Assembly (NCBI RefSeq): GCF_964355755.1
Contig: NC_092672.1
Location: 27,090,501 to 27,154,500, forward strand
Source of the DNA: Antedon mediterranea
Lineage: Eukaryota > Echinodermata > Crinoidea > Comatulida > Antedonidae
Reading direction: 5' to 3'
Length of the DNA stretch: 64,000 bases
The stretch's first letter is position 1. The number at the start of each line of letters is the position of its first letter. The notes below the pieces were generated by a model. It had not been told where the DNA came from and searched no databases. It was given only the letters and a program-made list of their open reading frames with translations. The position numbers and the translations under genes were made by a program. This document shows, one piece after another, positions 45,247 through 58,771 of this stretch.

Positions 45247-48200
45247 ATGGCAGATGATGATGCTAAAAAAAGGTTCTCTAAATTTAAAAATAATCTCAGT
45301 AAACTATATGAAGGTGACAAATACCCTTGGCTCAGATTTTTTCTGTTTGAACATCTGGATTTGGAGGACGTCACTCAACCAAGCAAAACAGCACTGGATT
45401 TATTCAATGGACTGGAAGAGAAAGGTATCATTTCGCATACTAATGTTGCACTTCTCTTAGATATTGCTACGGTATCAAATTTGAAGAAAGTTATAGAACT
45501 TGTAAGGCAGTATATATCGAGCAATCAAAGTACGTCTGAAGACGATATAAATCACCAGTTGTCACAATATAGGAAAAGGCTTTTTATTGCGTTAAGACAA
45601 GTAGATCCAGATGCATTCAAGCATGTTATGTCTGTTTATGAACTAACCACATTCGGATTCAAAAATATCTGGGAAGCAGTACATAAGTTGGGGCTTACTG
45701 GTCGATTATCTACTGAACAACAACATACAATAATTGAGTTTGCTGAATGCCTTAGCGAACGTGCAAAAAACATATTACTAGGTAGAGGTACGTGGAAAAT
45801 GTTTAGTTTATTTGGAAGTCTTAATTTTCTGTAACATTGTAGCAACATGATGATGATGATGATGATTACATCAATTGTTGTTTGCGAATGTATTGCATCT
45901 ATAATGGTGTATATCAGCAAAGTAATACAAATCATTTTTGAATCAGTACATTGCGTCTATCAGTTCAAAAATTAAATAAAATAAAAATTAAATTAAACCA
46001 CTTTTAAGTTATTGGCGTTTTGTGCTTATTATGGTATGGTTATTTTATGGAAATCATTGATAATTTTATAATTATGTAATTTATTATGTATTTATTTTAA
46101 CATGTTTATTTCTTTGAAAGGTGAAACGGTTTGTGTCACTGTAAATAAGTCTTATATGGGCAGCATGTTTAATGAAGGTTTGAAATCTATTGAGCCACGT
46201 GGTGTTTTAAATAAAATGGAATGGAAAAAGTTAGGAATCAACAACCCAGAAGCATCGATATATTTTTGTTTTTGTACAAAAAATCGACCAGCTTTGAAAG
46301 AATTAATTGACATGCATTACGAGGACGAGCTAATTTACGCTTTAGCAAACGTTTTAAGTGACACAGAAAATCGACAGAAATTTCTAGAAGACTGGGAAGT
46401 AAAGATTGACTCAGATAAAGCCAAAGATGCTTTAAAGAAATTAAAAACTGAAGGTAAATTTTAACAGTTAGAAACCAAAAAGGATCAGTATAATAGAATT
46501 ATGAAGAGTTATTCTATTGTGTTAAATCAACAGTTAGTGTTGGTCAATCATGTGTCAATACTGCGATGTTAGCATTAGGCCTATATTATTGTTTCTCTCA
46601 TACTTTCTTTTATCATTTAAGAGGTACTCACTTCTTGAAGGAAAAATAGTTCAGACATCATTGTGAATTAATTATTTTAACATATTGTTGCATTTAAAGT
46701 TTATTGTCACTAATCGCGATCGTGTCTGTTCAATACAGCTTCAACTTATAACTGATAATTGACTGTAGCGTTCGTTAATGTAGTCCTTTCTGCTTGCGTT
46801 GGCACTTCAGATGTAAAACGTAACGCTCTTTCTTACGTTAATCATTTGTAGCCTGCTATATAGGCATACTGTTGAATTAATGTACCATAAAATACACCTT
46901 AGATAAGCAATTCGATTTTTCTTTTTGATTTGTTGTATATTTCAAATACATTTAACAAGTACATAATTTAACTAATAAATATCTTACAGTTTCATCAAAC
47001 ACTGCGCAGGAAAGCTATGAAGGTAATTATTATTTTCTACTTTTCATGTTCATTTCTGTTGACAAATAATTTCAAGTTATTAACTGAATTATTCCACTGG
47101 ATTACCTAAATTGTGTTAATTATGTTGGCATAACATTTAAGCTGAAATATGCAGAAGTGAAGTAGATAACGTTGCAAATTTCTGAAAATGCCATTTTTTT
47201 TATTTCATTTATAGTCGGTAAGAAACATTTTTTTAATTTTCTCACCTTTGTATTTTAATCTAACTTTACATGACGAGTAAGTTAAAACCAGTAAATTTTT
47301 CTAACTTGTAAGGTTATTGTTTTACTAGTTATCCTGTCATATAGTTCTGTCCAATACAGGGTGTACTCTAATTATGCTGTGTTTTACTTAAATTACTTAT
47401 AACAGATTTAATAGACATGATGACCAAATTAAAAATAACTTTTCTCTTTTTCATTTAAGGTGTGGAAATTGCATTAACTCTCATTAGGAACAAAAGTGGA
47501 AGTGGGAAACCACATGCACTAGAACTCCTTTTCAATTTATTGGCAGAACAGAAAGAGTGGAAGATAAAAGCTGTCAATGAAGTTAACAAAACTATGAAAA
47601 AGCTTGCCGATTATTTCGAAGAAAAGCATCTATATTTTGAGAAAGTAGAAAGTGGAAGTATAGTGTTATATCTAGTGGCACACGACTCAGAAGCATTGGA
47701 AAATCTGTGGGAAATGTATTCAAATAACGAGCTGAAACACGATTTAGTGAAAATATTAGTAACAGATGAATATCAGAATGTAGAGATGGACATTGCAATT
47801 CGTGAACGGGATTACAGCAAAGCATTGGAAAAACTAAAAAAATTTGGTAAGAAAATGTGTTTAGTTGAAAGATTGACTCGTATATAAATGTCTATCTAGA
47901 CAATGGTTTTCAATTCATACATGATTTTTTAAACAGAAAAATCAGACAAGAAATGTGCATTTAAAGAAGAACATAGCTCACAAGCAGGTTAGTCATCAAC
48001 GTTTTAATAAAGTATATAATAGTGTGAAGCGCTAGTAAAATCCACAAACATACACAATACAGCGGGGGCCGAAACGCAAAATGAAATAAAGATAGGCCGC
48101 AAGCATCACGTCTGCCAGTTTCGACTTTATAATATGAGTGTCAGGTTTTCGAATTAGTAAACATGGTGTCATTTATCAATCTATCTATATAAAGAGTTAA

Positions 48201-51200
48201 ATTACAAGTTCTCAAAAACCTTTATTTCAAAATGCATATCGTCGCATATAACAATGACCATGAAAGTATACTGATAGAAAAATAATTAGGACCATATTGG
48301 TGTAAATAAAAGAAATTCATTCTATCACCAGTGAAAAGTAATCTCATTCTACCCTTTCAGTTCATAACTATTGTTATGTTCATAACCCGTGTCCACGGCC
48401 TAATATTTTAAAACCAATTTGACTTACAACAAGTTTTAGTATATTTTTAAAGAAAAAGAATGTTTCAAGTTCTGATAATTCTACGCACGATGCATATTGC
48501 AAGAGTGTTATTATAATACGAGGTCGAACTTGAAGACAGGAGGTTAGAACACAATGACCTGTATTTGTGTGTCAAAGGCCCTGTTCAGACCCATGGCGTT
48601 AGACCGTTTTAGCGTACGACGCTAAAAGAATGTGTGTCTGAACAGTTGGGGATTAGCGTACAACGCGTCGTACAACGGTTGTAGCGTTGTAGTGGAAAAC
48701 GGTTGATAGTACCGTTTTAGCGTACGACGCTACTGTAAGTCAACGTTGTATCCAATCAGAACGTTTCCTGTTATGACGCGAAACAAGGTTTGACCTAGGC
48801 TGACATCTTGTATCGTCAATGTGTGAGATGGATTTCAATAACAAAAAGGCCAGAATAAATAAGGCCTAACTACACTACAAATACAACTGTTACAAAGGCT
48901 ACAAACTATTATCATTTGATTACCATTATATTTTCTAACAAATGACATAAATACATGCACCTTGTATTTAAACATAGGGACTACGATCCCATCCGCTTTT
49001 AGGCCTAGCTAGGCCTAGAGCCATTTACGCATTTCATTCAAGCTAAAAACTAGCGTGGGACATCAAGTCACTCATTCATACAAGGCAGACTAGACTGGAC
49101 AAGTTTAATGCTGAAAACCCCCTAACTCCTAAAAAAATCAGTAAACAAACAAGGGGAGCTGTGTCCCTTTTATTAGCAAGTTAAGGGTTATTTTCAACCG
49201 ACTGGACCAAAGAATATATATATCTTTGACTGGACTGGATAGACTAATCACAATCATATTTTTCTTCATCATTACGATACGAGGCCTGCTTTATTTTCGT
49301 AACGCAAGAGCCTGGGGAGAATGTTTTTAACTACAAAATAAAAACAATAGAAACAGAAATTTGGCTTTACTATATTTTTCTTAAATAAATGCTGAGGTAT
49401 GTTTTATTTACGGCAAATTTTGTCATAATAATAGGGCTGAGATCTAGGCCTATATACAGTGGAAATAATGATGAAAACACGTGGGTAAAAGCACATGAAT
49501 ATGCAACTGGAACCAACCTGGATGACGTACTTCCGTTGTAACGATAATCGTACGCTATGGGTCTGAACACCTCGTTTTTTTCTCTGCGGTTTGTAACGTG
49601 ACCTTGATAGTAACGTTGTACGCTAAAACGGTCTAACGCCATGGGTCTGAACAGGGCCTAATAGTACTTTCTTTTTAATAGGTATGGAATTGAGTGAAAA
49701 AACAATACAGCATTTCTCTTCTATCTCTGAAAAAAACACACTGTCACCAACAGAAAAGGGTAAATGTAACCATTGATTTTTTTCTGTACTGTAATGGACT
49801 TTTCTTATTATATGTGAAACTACTCAAAAAATAGTCTCTCTATTGAATTCCAATTGAAAAGGCACCTGTATTAAGGTTTGTTATTATAATAACATGTTTT
49901 TTTTCAGACGTTATGATATTTCTGAAAGAACAACAAGAAGATTCGTATAGATATATAAACCTAATGGAAGCAGCAGTTTTTGGTGAACAATACAAAGTTG
50001 ATATTGCAGATGTATTCACAGATCTAGAGTTACTTCAATCTACAAAACAAAGACATGTCGACCATGCAACAAGGATGCAAGAATCTAAACGTACACATTT
50101 GAAAGATGTTTTGAAGGTTATCAAATCTAAACGTTCATGTAAAGTTCTTATAACAGGTAAAGGGGGGATGGGAAAGACAACCCTTCTCAGATATATTGCT
50201 TATAACTGGGCTAGCAATAAAGATGATACCTTTTCTGATAAAATATTGTTTCTAATAAATATCAGAGATTTACAGGCTGGAAAGACAATCATAGACACGA
50301 TTGTTGATCAAGTAAACCTTCAGGTTTTCAGTTCGTTTATGAATACAAAATCTCCAAAAGAATTAATTCAACAATTTTTGATCAAACAGGGGGATAAATT
50401 AGTTGTACTATTAGATGGATTAGATGAGATAAAGCAAGGTGTTGAAGTTCCAATAAGCTTATTTATAAGTAGGAATTTTAAAACTACAACATTAATAACA
50501 TCACGACCGGAGAATATTACTAAATTTGTTGAAGCGTGTGATGTGCACATTGAAGTAAATGGATTTAGTAAAGAAAGTCAGAGGCAATACATTGGGAAAT
50601 ACTTTGTCAATAATGAGGATCCCAATAAAGGGAAAATGTTATGTAGTGAATTAACACATAATTCACACAAAGAGAATTCAATAGTTGAACTGTGTTCCTC
50701 GCCACTTTTACTGCTCATGATTTGTAGTATATGGGAAGAGTTCGGCAAGCTTTCTAAACACTTGTCAGATCTTTTCAAAGAATTAATTTGTTGCACTTTA
50801 AATCAGTTTATATTGAAAGAAAATAGGGCGGTAGACAAACCTAGAATTGAAAATGTTGAGAGAATTCCAGTTGAATATAAAAAAGCAATATTGGCATTAG
50901 GCCAATGTATATATGAAGGACTAAAGACAAATAAACTGATAATTGACAAGTATAAATTCACATGTATGGTTGAGAAAAGACCAATAGTAGACTTGGCACT
51001 TAGAATTGGATTTGTTTACAAAAAGCAACCTGTTTCTAAAAGAGATAGAAAGGAGATTTTTGCTCCTCCACACAAGCTACTTTCAGATGCATTAGCAGGG
51101 TTTTACCTTGCTGATAAGTGCCAGTCAGGTGATTTGAATGAGGAAGAGTGTGAAATGATAATGTTTAATGACTATTTGCATACGACAATCGTATTCACTA

Positions 51201-51802
51201 TAGGATTCTTAGGTGCTGATGCTGGTAGATTTATGAAACATTGGTTGAAAGTAAAAGCTTCAAACTATTACTCACTAGCAAAGTACTTTAGATATGTAAA
51301 GGCAGAACACAGAAATTCAGTATTAAAAGAATTAGATAAAGAGATATCGAGGGACAAAATACTGAGAGAAACATGCTCAGAAATGACAGAGTCATTTAGA
51401 AGTGTTCTAAGAATTGGCTCTGTGGGTAAGCTAAAAGCAACACTTAAAAAGACAGATGAACATTTAGTGCAACTTATGAGCAAATATCTAAAATATGTAG
51501 ATGATCAAAGCAATTGTTATGACAGAATTGAAAATACGCTATCAATGATTATGACAACAAGAGCAACTAAATCGACAGCAGATTTTTGTGCTATGCTAGT
51601 TCATATCTATATAATCGTACATGGACTAATGCGTGATAGACACATGCTTTGCAGATATGGCAATGAAAAACGAATATTTGAATTGCATTCATTGGTAGAC
51701 GACAGTGCACTTGATACCCTTTCAGCTGTAATGGAAAATTTTCAATTTCACTACAGCTTTCATAATGTTACAGTTGCAAAATCAGTGACTCCCAAATTCT
51801 AG
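45247..51802 (+). CDS. DED / TRADD-N-like / NACHT receptor-like protein
   Basis: Coding exons: 45247-45787, 46121-46453, 46990-47022, 47460-47846, 47937-47987, 49682-49759, 49908-51802. They join in frame to 1105 residues. Residues about 15-85 look like a death effector domain (ALDLFNGLEEKGIISHTNV, as in FADD or caspase-8). The rest of exon 1 is helical and unassigned. Exon 2 (181-291) and exon 4 (303-431) hold related repeats with pattern SIVLYLVAHDS and ENLWEMYSNNELKHDLVKIL, resembling the TRADD N-terminal domain. Exon 7 carries NACHT: Walker A GKGGMGKTT (558-566), Walker B LVVLLDGLDE (639-648), sensor TTTLITSRPE (667-676), then a winged-helix-like region. It stops 430 residues later without leucine-rich repeats. 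Expected role: cytosolic oligomerising immune or cell-death receptor. Exon 1 could instead end at 45781 (donor GTAGAG), also in phase. Confidence 0.8.
45849..45866. repeat. (ATG)n microsatellite
   Basis: Six ATG/GAT units in intron 1 of the NACHT gene. Confidence 0.8.
48577..49658. mobile_element. TIR element in NACHT gene intron 5
   Basis: The ends GGCCCTGTTCAGACCC and complement are identical for about 42 bases, and subterminal copies of gttttagcgtacgacgct occur. Length is about 1.08 kb with no transposase. I could not see a matching target duplication. The GGCCCTGTT end resembles PIF/Harbinger-type MITEs, but that is not settled. Confidence 0.7.
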
Positions 51803-52128
51803 AATCATTTTTTGAAATTTTCTTCTAACCTGGACTTTCTAGAAGTTACACATGAACGTGAAACATATCGATCTTATGTTGTGTATATAGGCCTAACCTC
51901 AATGGAAAATTCTTCTGAACTGAAGGCAAACAAAAAGTCTTTCATATGGTAATGAAACAATGACGGCCTTTTTTAAAACTCATCAATCAAATTAAATTTT
52001 ACATCGAATTTATGTTTCAATGTAGCTTGTATACAAGTACCTTGTCTATTGGTAGACACTCATAAAGCGAGTTTAAAGCTCACAAAATGGTATAGAAATG
52101 GGATTAATTAATTATACCGTTTTTTCTG
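51803..52128 (+). other. 3' UTR region of the NACHT gene
   Basis: Noncoding. An ATTAAA at 51991-51996, about 190 bases after the stop, is a possible polyadenylation signal. Confidence 0.4.
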
Positions 52129-53053
52129 TTAGGTTAAGGCAGAAACTATTGAGGGCCTGAATCCCTACATAAATATTCATGATGTGACGGAAAACCATGG
52201 AAATAGTTTTCACGTGGTAATCGAAAAGATCTCTCGTCGCGCTGCTAGGGTAGCTGCTGCAAAAAATCACCAACCATTTAGCCGCACGTACGTATAGTAT
52301 TAAAAATTGAGTCTAAATGAAATTGAATAAGAATTTGACACTTAAAATGACATTTTCTATATATACATGGGAAAATCCATGGAACTGCTAATGCAAAAAC
52401 AAAATAAATAAAAATAAAATCGTTATAAGATATATATGTTGCTTATGTTTCTGAAATATTAATTTTTTTGACATCCGATCCAATAATGTACATATTAAAT
52501 GAAGTAATTAAAACTCACACATAGCCTTAGAATCAATTGTGATACAGGTTTAATTATATCAGGCCTACATATTAACGGATTCTTCCTAAAAAAGAAAGTA
52601 AAATGTATTCAGCAACGCGACAACGTCAGGCTACTGTAGGCCTATATAACTAGCGTACGATGTTCGTCCAGCCAGCTTACAAAACTAAGCCCAACTAAGC
52701 TGGGCCTAAACGTCTACAAGAGAACTTTCGACGCGAGCTACTTATAGGTAGTGCATTGTTTTTCTCTTTTTATCATAATCAACCTTAATATAACGCACAA
52801 TTAAGACAAGAAATGACCTGGTTTAATGTTTTTAAAGTTATTTAATGCATTATTTTTTTAAACGTCAAAATTTGCAGGTCTAGTGTCTTTAACAACAACA
52901 TCGAGAGAAAAAGAGTACACTGACTCCGATCTGCACTGCGAACGTGCATCAGACAGTTAAGTGTGTTTTGCAAGTATGACGTGAGGAGCTCAGACATGAA
53001 TCATGAATATTCATGATATATGCACGCCCTCTATAGTTTCTGTCTTAACCTAA
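52129..53053. mobile_element. 0.9 kb TIR element
   Basis: Starts TTAGGTTAAGGCAGAAACTA and ends tagtttctgtcttaacctaa, about 28 bases of inverted ends. AATATTCATGAT occurs near both ends. No coding sequence. Confidence 0.65.
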
Positions 53054-54639
53054 TAGGAAAAAATTCCGGCGGGACAAGTAATTTACAAAAAAATGAAAAA
53101 GGACAGTGAATATTTTAATTTTAAGCTTTAGAAAATTTGAGAAAAACAGCTTTAGAAATAAATGAAGTATAGCATACTAAAATACAGCATTATCTGGTAT
53201 GAGTACCGGAGCACGGACGACGATTTAAACACACAAATACCCAATGATCACATATTATTAGTTATATGAGTATTATTACACTTAAGTTTTTGTTTAATAT
53301 CTTACCAATCGATCTAAAACTTAGTCTACATTGTAAAAATGTCAGATATTATTGATGTGGTTTTATTTTCTAAACAGGTGAATCTTCTGGTTAATGAGGA
53401 AATCATTAACTAGAACTGATCCTGTCAGTTAATCACATCATAATAATATCTTGCAGATCTGTAATTGGTTCTAAAACATGATAGGGGTCCAGTCATTCTA
53501 GCGTAAAAATAGGGTGAACCTGGAACAAATTGCAATATATTTTTTTTTCTTCAGAGACGTCATCTATATCATGTCTAGTACTCCAAAAAATCTAAACAAA
53601 TCCGATTTGGGGAACATTTTTAAATCTTCATTTCAAAATGGACGCTATTTTAATAGGCATGTATATATCTTTGTAACTAGTGGACATATATAGAGTCGTT
53701 TCAGTGTCATATTGTTCACAATGTATATGTTTATATTTGCTCTGTGCATGGGGTGACTAGAACAACCCATGGGATTTTGATATTTGACTTGTGTTTGAAA
53801 TATCTAAATAACGAATGGTCGTAGCTAACTTTAAGCCAATTTAAATTCAGCTATTTATTAAATGTATTTCTTTAAAATGTTAAAATATTTGCTGTAGAAT
53901 GCTACTTGTGCCAAATATTTCAGTTTGCAATTGAATGTTAGTACTGTAAGTGACTATGTCAATTTAAACTTTAAGCCAATCATAATAATTCAGCTATTAA
54001 ATTAAATTTTAAATAGATTTGTTGCTTGTCTAATATAATGCAAAATATTTCTATCAACGACATTTAAGTGAATGTCTCCTTAAAAGCAAGGGCTTCATAG
54101 AACAAAGCCAAAACCATGAGACTCGCAAAAAAGTTTCTAAACAATAAAAAAATTGGATCATTGGAATATTGAAGCGTTGTCAGTAAAAATACAATATTGT
54201 ACAAGCTCATTTTTGGATCCAAAGATTGCAAGAATCACTATAATAGGCGCACATGAACAATTTGAATATCATTTGGAAATAAAGAATTGTTGGTGGTGGG
54301 TTTGATGCTTGCCTTCCAATCCACGGGTACTCTGAGTTAAAATCCAGTGTCTCATGCTTTTATTTCATGATGGATTACAAATCCATTTCCCAAGTTTCGG
54401 GTAGACACAGCACTGCGGTTACCGTGGGTCAGCAGCAAGACCCGTATCTCCCGATATTAGGTGATAAGGTGATTAGTAGTATTATAGTCCAAACTTCCAC
54501 CTCTTACTTTCGACAGCGACATGTCTATCTATCTGCTTCAGATATAGTGTCAACATTGCATTGCATAATCACCATCGGACCAATATTCACCATATTTCAT
54601 CTACAATGATATAATTATAATCTAAGGCACAGTGATACA

Positions 54640-54783
54640 CATCTATTCATCCCGAAGCCAAAAACCGATTTTAAAAAACAAATGTCTGTCTTATCGTGGA
54701 GCAATTATATGGAATAGTCTCAATGTTGATACCCTTCTAAATTCAGTTAAGTTGTTTAAAACGTATCTGAAAAATGCATTGTA
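54640..54783 (+). pseudogene. LINE C-terminal fragment
   Basis: With a frame change it reads WNSLNVDTLLNSVKLFKTYL just before a stop at 54783. This matches the end of many CR1/L2-type ORF2 proteins. Very short, dead. Confidence 0.45.
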
Positions 54784-54912
54784 AAACATAATGGTATGGT
54801 AATCTACGGTGGTCTACATCCAACTTTTAAAATGGCTAAATACCATGTAAAATGTGTGTTTTATCACTATTATTTTAAGGTAAATGAAATCAAAAAGATT
54901 TATTATGTATTA

Positions 54913-55020
54913 CAGTAGAATCCCCATAAATTATACACTTCAATAAGGGTTCCCGTTTACACGGGAAGTACCGGTATGGTGTACCCTAAATAGAGGTGTC
55001 AGATGAAGGGGATTCTGCTG
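54913..55020. mobile_element. 108-base Tigger/pogo-like MITE
   Basis: Ends CAGTAGAATCCCC and GGGGATTCTGCTG flanked by TA on both sides (54911-54912, 55021-55022). Short and noncoding. Confidence 0.65.
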
Positions 55021-56744
55021 TAATTTTGTTTCTTTTCAATTTCAATTTTTTCGTTTCTGTCGTATTTATATGGTGTTGGTTTTTTTTTGTTATACAGTAT
55101 CACGAACTTGTGTAAAAACAATCAATATTGATTGAACGAGTTGTACTGCACATCAGTCTCGTGTCTAAATAAAGTTTATATATATACTGTCAGAGCAATG
55201 ATGTTATCTTTCAGTAGGACTTTGTTTTGGCATTATCCCCTTTGCCAAACCATCCGGTCACAGCAGTTACGTAGGCTATCACATCATTCTTGTGTTAATG
55301 ATTGGGGAAAAACTAGATATTGTCAACTTTCGCTGGCGTCCTTACTTCAAATCAAGTCATATTCATTCATAGAAGCCATGGAAGTGCTGATAAAGACGAT
55401 CCATCTGGCATATAATGAATAGTATAACCTTAACTAACTTTAGCAGAAATATTTATTAGCCTATAAATGAATAAATATAAACTTAAACTTAACTGAAGTT
55501 TTTGTTGAAACTAATGTATTTTAACTACAGTGTAAATAGTGTACCGTATTGTATCATAAATATATAATTAATTATTTATACATTGAAGTCAATATACACA
55601 ATTCTGTCTCCTTCATCTTTTGTCAAACAAGGTAATAATTAAATAAGTACATTTAACAAATAGCTGAATTGTGATTGGCTTAAAGTTAGAATTAAATCAG
55701 ATTACTTAAATAGCTTACGGTAGAAAAAAAAGTTAATGAGAACACTTGTATTTATATATCAAAAGATTACAATGTGTGTTTTGAAGAATTTGAAATCACA
55801 AGTACCATTCCGCGGCTGCAATTTTTAAAGGTTAATGGTCAATATTACGGTTCCAGTAAAAACAAAATATTCCATTCGAGTAAATATAACTATAGGCATA
55901 TATTATGAACAATTTTCGCTTAGTTCTCTCTCTAATAGACAGGTTCCATTTCTCAAAAAACGGCCTAGAAAACGAATCAAGAAGCATTTTTGGGTAGAAG
56001 CTGGGATCCACTTGGTTTAGGATATTTCGACCTCGCTGATTACGAATATGGCGGATCCCAAGCGAAATTCGGCCATCTAAGCCCTTAATTTGCATAATTA
56101 AAAATGGCGGCCATTTTTTATAATTACCCTATATCTCGAGAACCACTAGTCACAGATAATTAATTTTGGTGTCAAAATGTTTTAAATATATGGTTTTATA
56201 TTCACTTTAATGACACATTTTCTCAAAAAATTGATGCAAGTCGTATTTCTGACATTTTGACCTTTGACCTTGATTTATCGTATCTCAGTAACCAATAATC
56301 GGAGAGACACAAAATAGGGCTCAAATTGTTCAGAAACTATACATTCATATTTATTATAATGAAATGTTTTTACAAAAAATGGCCGATTCTACAACTATTG
56401 ACCTTTGAACTATTAGTCAAATATAATAATATAATAATAATATAACTTTGAAAATTGTGGTCTTATGAATTTTTTTTTCTTTTTAAATTGTTTAAAACAT
56501 GTGTGTTTCTATCCAGTCTAATGGCATATTTTGTACAAGAATGGCCGATAGTATGGTTATTGACCTTTTAACTACAGCATAGGCCTACTGTATACTAAAT
56601 ATAATATAATTGCATAACTATGAAATTATTTATACACAATAATAATTAGTAACATTATAAAATTCACTGCCATCAAATATGATGTGTTATGATTTATATA
56701 GATTTAAAAAGGAATTTGAATACGCAAGTTACATTTTTTGAAAT

Positions 56745-57385
56745 TTGAAATTTGAAATTACCTGCCATCAATATGATGGAGTGTGCTTATAGATTTTCTA
56801 AAATGTGAACATGTCAGCTACATTTGGAAATTACCTGCCATCAATATGATGGATTATGATTATAGATTTAAATAAAAATTTGAACACGTAACCTACATTA
56901 GAAAATTACCTGCTATCAATATGATGGATTATGATTATAGATTTAAAAAAGAATTTGAACACGTCAGCTACATTTGGAAATTTGGAAATTACCTGCCATC
57001 AATATGATGGATTATGATTGTATAGTACCTGCCATCAATATGATGGATTATGATTATAGAATTAAAAAAGAATTTGAACACGTCAGCTACATTTGGAAAT
57101 TGGGAAATTACCTGCCATCAATATGATGGATTATGATTATAGATTTTAAAAAGAATTTGAACACGTAAGCTACATTTGGAAATTTGGAAATTACCTGCCA
57201 TCAATATGATGGATTATGATTGTATAGTACCTGCCATCAATATGATGGATTATGATTATAGATTTAAAAAAGAATTTGAACACGTAAGCTACATTTGAAA
57301 ATTACTTGCCATCAATATGATGAATTATGATTGTATAGATTTAAAAGAAAATTTGAACACGTACGTAAGCTACATTTGGAATGAA
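56745..57385 (+). repeat. Minisatellite, left arm
   Basis: Nine units of about 35-90 bases. Each contains the palindromic core CATCAATATGATG, followed by gattatgattatagatttaa and gaacacgtcagctacatttg. It lies in the left arm of the inverted repeat. Confidence 0.85.
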
Positions 57386-57489
57386 CATGTTAAGGGCATC
57401 AGTTAAGATCATTCATGCAAAGGTTTCCGTCATCTTTAGCGTTGTTACAGCGGCATAAAGCTGTACATGGTAGTTTTGACTTCTTGCAC

Positions 57490-58460
57490 CTACATCTATT
57501 GGCAGGTTATGTATCGTGTCTTGCATCCACAATAAATCATCTCTAACGAAGCAGTAGGAATAGCTTCATTTTTCAGAAGCACTGGTTGAAGTTTACCATT
57601 AGATAGCTCCCAACCAAAATATGTTGGTGATGGCAAATGCTGGATTGGCGATACAGCTTTTTTCCATACGAGTGCTTGGAAGTGTGCTCTTTTTATATGT
57701 TGGTGCACTGCATCGCTTGTTGGAGGTAATGCCTTTTTTTTTTAAAGCCTAACTTTATTGGTACTTTTAACTTGACCAACACCGTAAACGTAGCAAATGA
57801 ATCTTTCCGATTTCATAATAACTTGGTCACTGATAGGTTTTCTCCCAGGTCTTTAATTAGTTCATACCTTTTTTTAATACTTCCCATGCCGATGCCTTTG
57901 AGTGACCACTTAGATATGAGCAGTGAAGAGTTAAATTACTGTATGTATGTATTAATATAATTTAACTCTTCCCTGGATATGAGGTAGTATCGCATCCACT
58001 AATAGTGTGGAATGGAATCAGTGCTTTTGCAGAACCCTCGGGCAAGGCTTGAAAAATGTCTTTTATAGATACTTTCTTTTTTTGGATGTCCCTGTCATCA
58101 TCCATTTGGATACCATGCTTTGGTAGTGAGACACTAGAATCACTAGTACGTCTGTATCCCTAGAAGCAACTACAACTGTGTCGTATCGGACATTGGCAGC
58201 ATGACAAGTCTCGTGTCCGATTCTTCATGGTCTGACCAGAGACAACGTATTCGTGTACAATTTTGATGATTTAACAACTGATTCTTTCATAAATCCACCA
58301 GCTGTGACAATTTCTTTGTCTATAGGAGCTTGACGAATCAACTCCTCTGATAGAAATCGTGTCAGATCTGCATTATTATCTTGTAATGCCAACAAGTTTG
58401 ACCAGCAATTTGGCAGCGGTATTTCACCACTTTCTATAATTCGACGAATTGGTCTCTGTG
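57490..58460 (-). pseudogene. PIN-like nuclease / CXC family gene, second member
   Basis: On the minus strand, from 58460, I read NCWSNLLALQDNNADL, then SRDTDVLVILVSHY (acidic nuclease-like motif), then PFHTISGCDTTS (57978-58013). A broken middle leads into HFQALVWKKA, PSPTYFGWELSNGKLQPVLL and CGCKT at the end. It belongs to the same superfamily as 2313-3811 but a different subgroup. Several stops and frame changes interrupt it. The C-terminal part lies in the arm of the inverted repeat and the rest in the unique spacer. Confidence 0.65.
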
Positions 58461-58504
58461 TTTTGGTTCATCTTTGTCTGGTGGTGTCCTTTATCGACAG
58501 TTTT

Positions 58505-58771
58505 AAGTTAGGCATGCCATGTTTAAAAAAAAAAAAATTACCTCCAACAAGCGATGCAGTGCACCAGCATCATATAAAAAGAGCACACTTCCAAGCACTC
58601 GTATTGAAAAAAGCTGTATCGCCAATCCAGCATTTGCCATCACCAACATATTTTGGTTGGGAGCTATCTAATGGTAAACTTCAACCAGTGCTTCTGAAAA
58701 ATGAAGCTATTCCTACTGCTTCGTTAGAGATGATTTATTGTGGATGCAAGACACGATGCATAACCATATAG
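58505..58771 (+). pseudogene. Inverted duplicate of the PIN/CXC gene 3' end
   Basis: Encodes HFQALVLKKA, the PSPTYFGWELSNGKLQ segment and CGCKTRC almost identically to 57750-57490 on the other strand. It has no upstream part and is a product of the inverted duplication. Confidence 0.8.

Noticed and set aside
51803-52128. Possible leucine-rich repeats after the NACHT exon
   Set aside because: No LxxLxL pattern in any frame near the stop; the next 300 bases are noncoding and are followed by a TIR element.
54367-54609. 80-residue open frame
   Set aside because: No recognisable domain, low-complexity surroundings, and no splice or start support.
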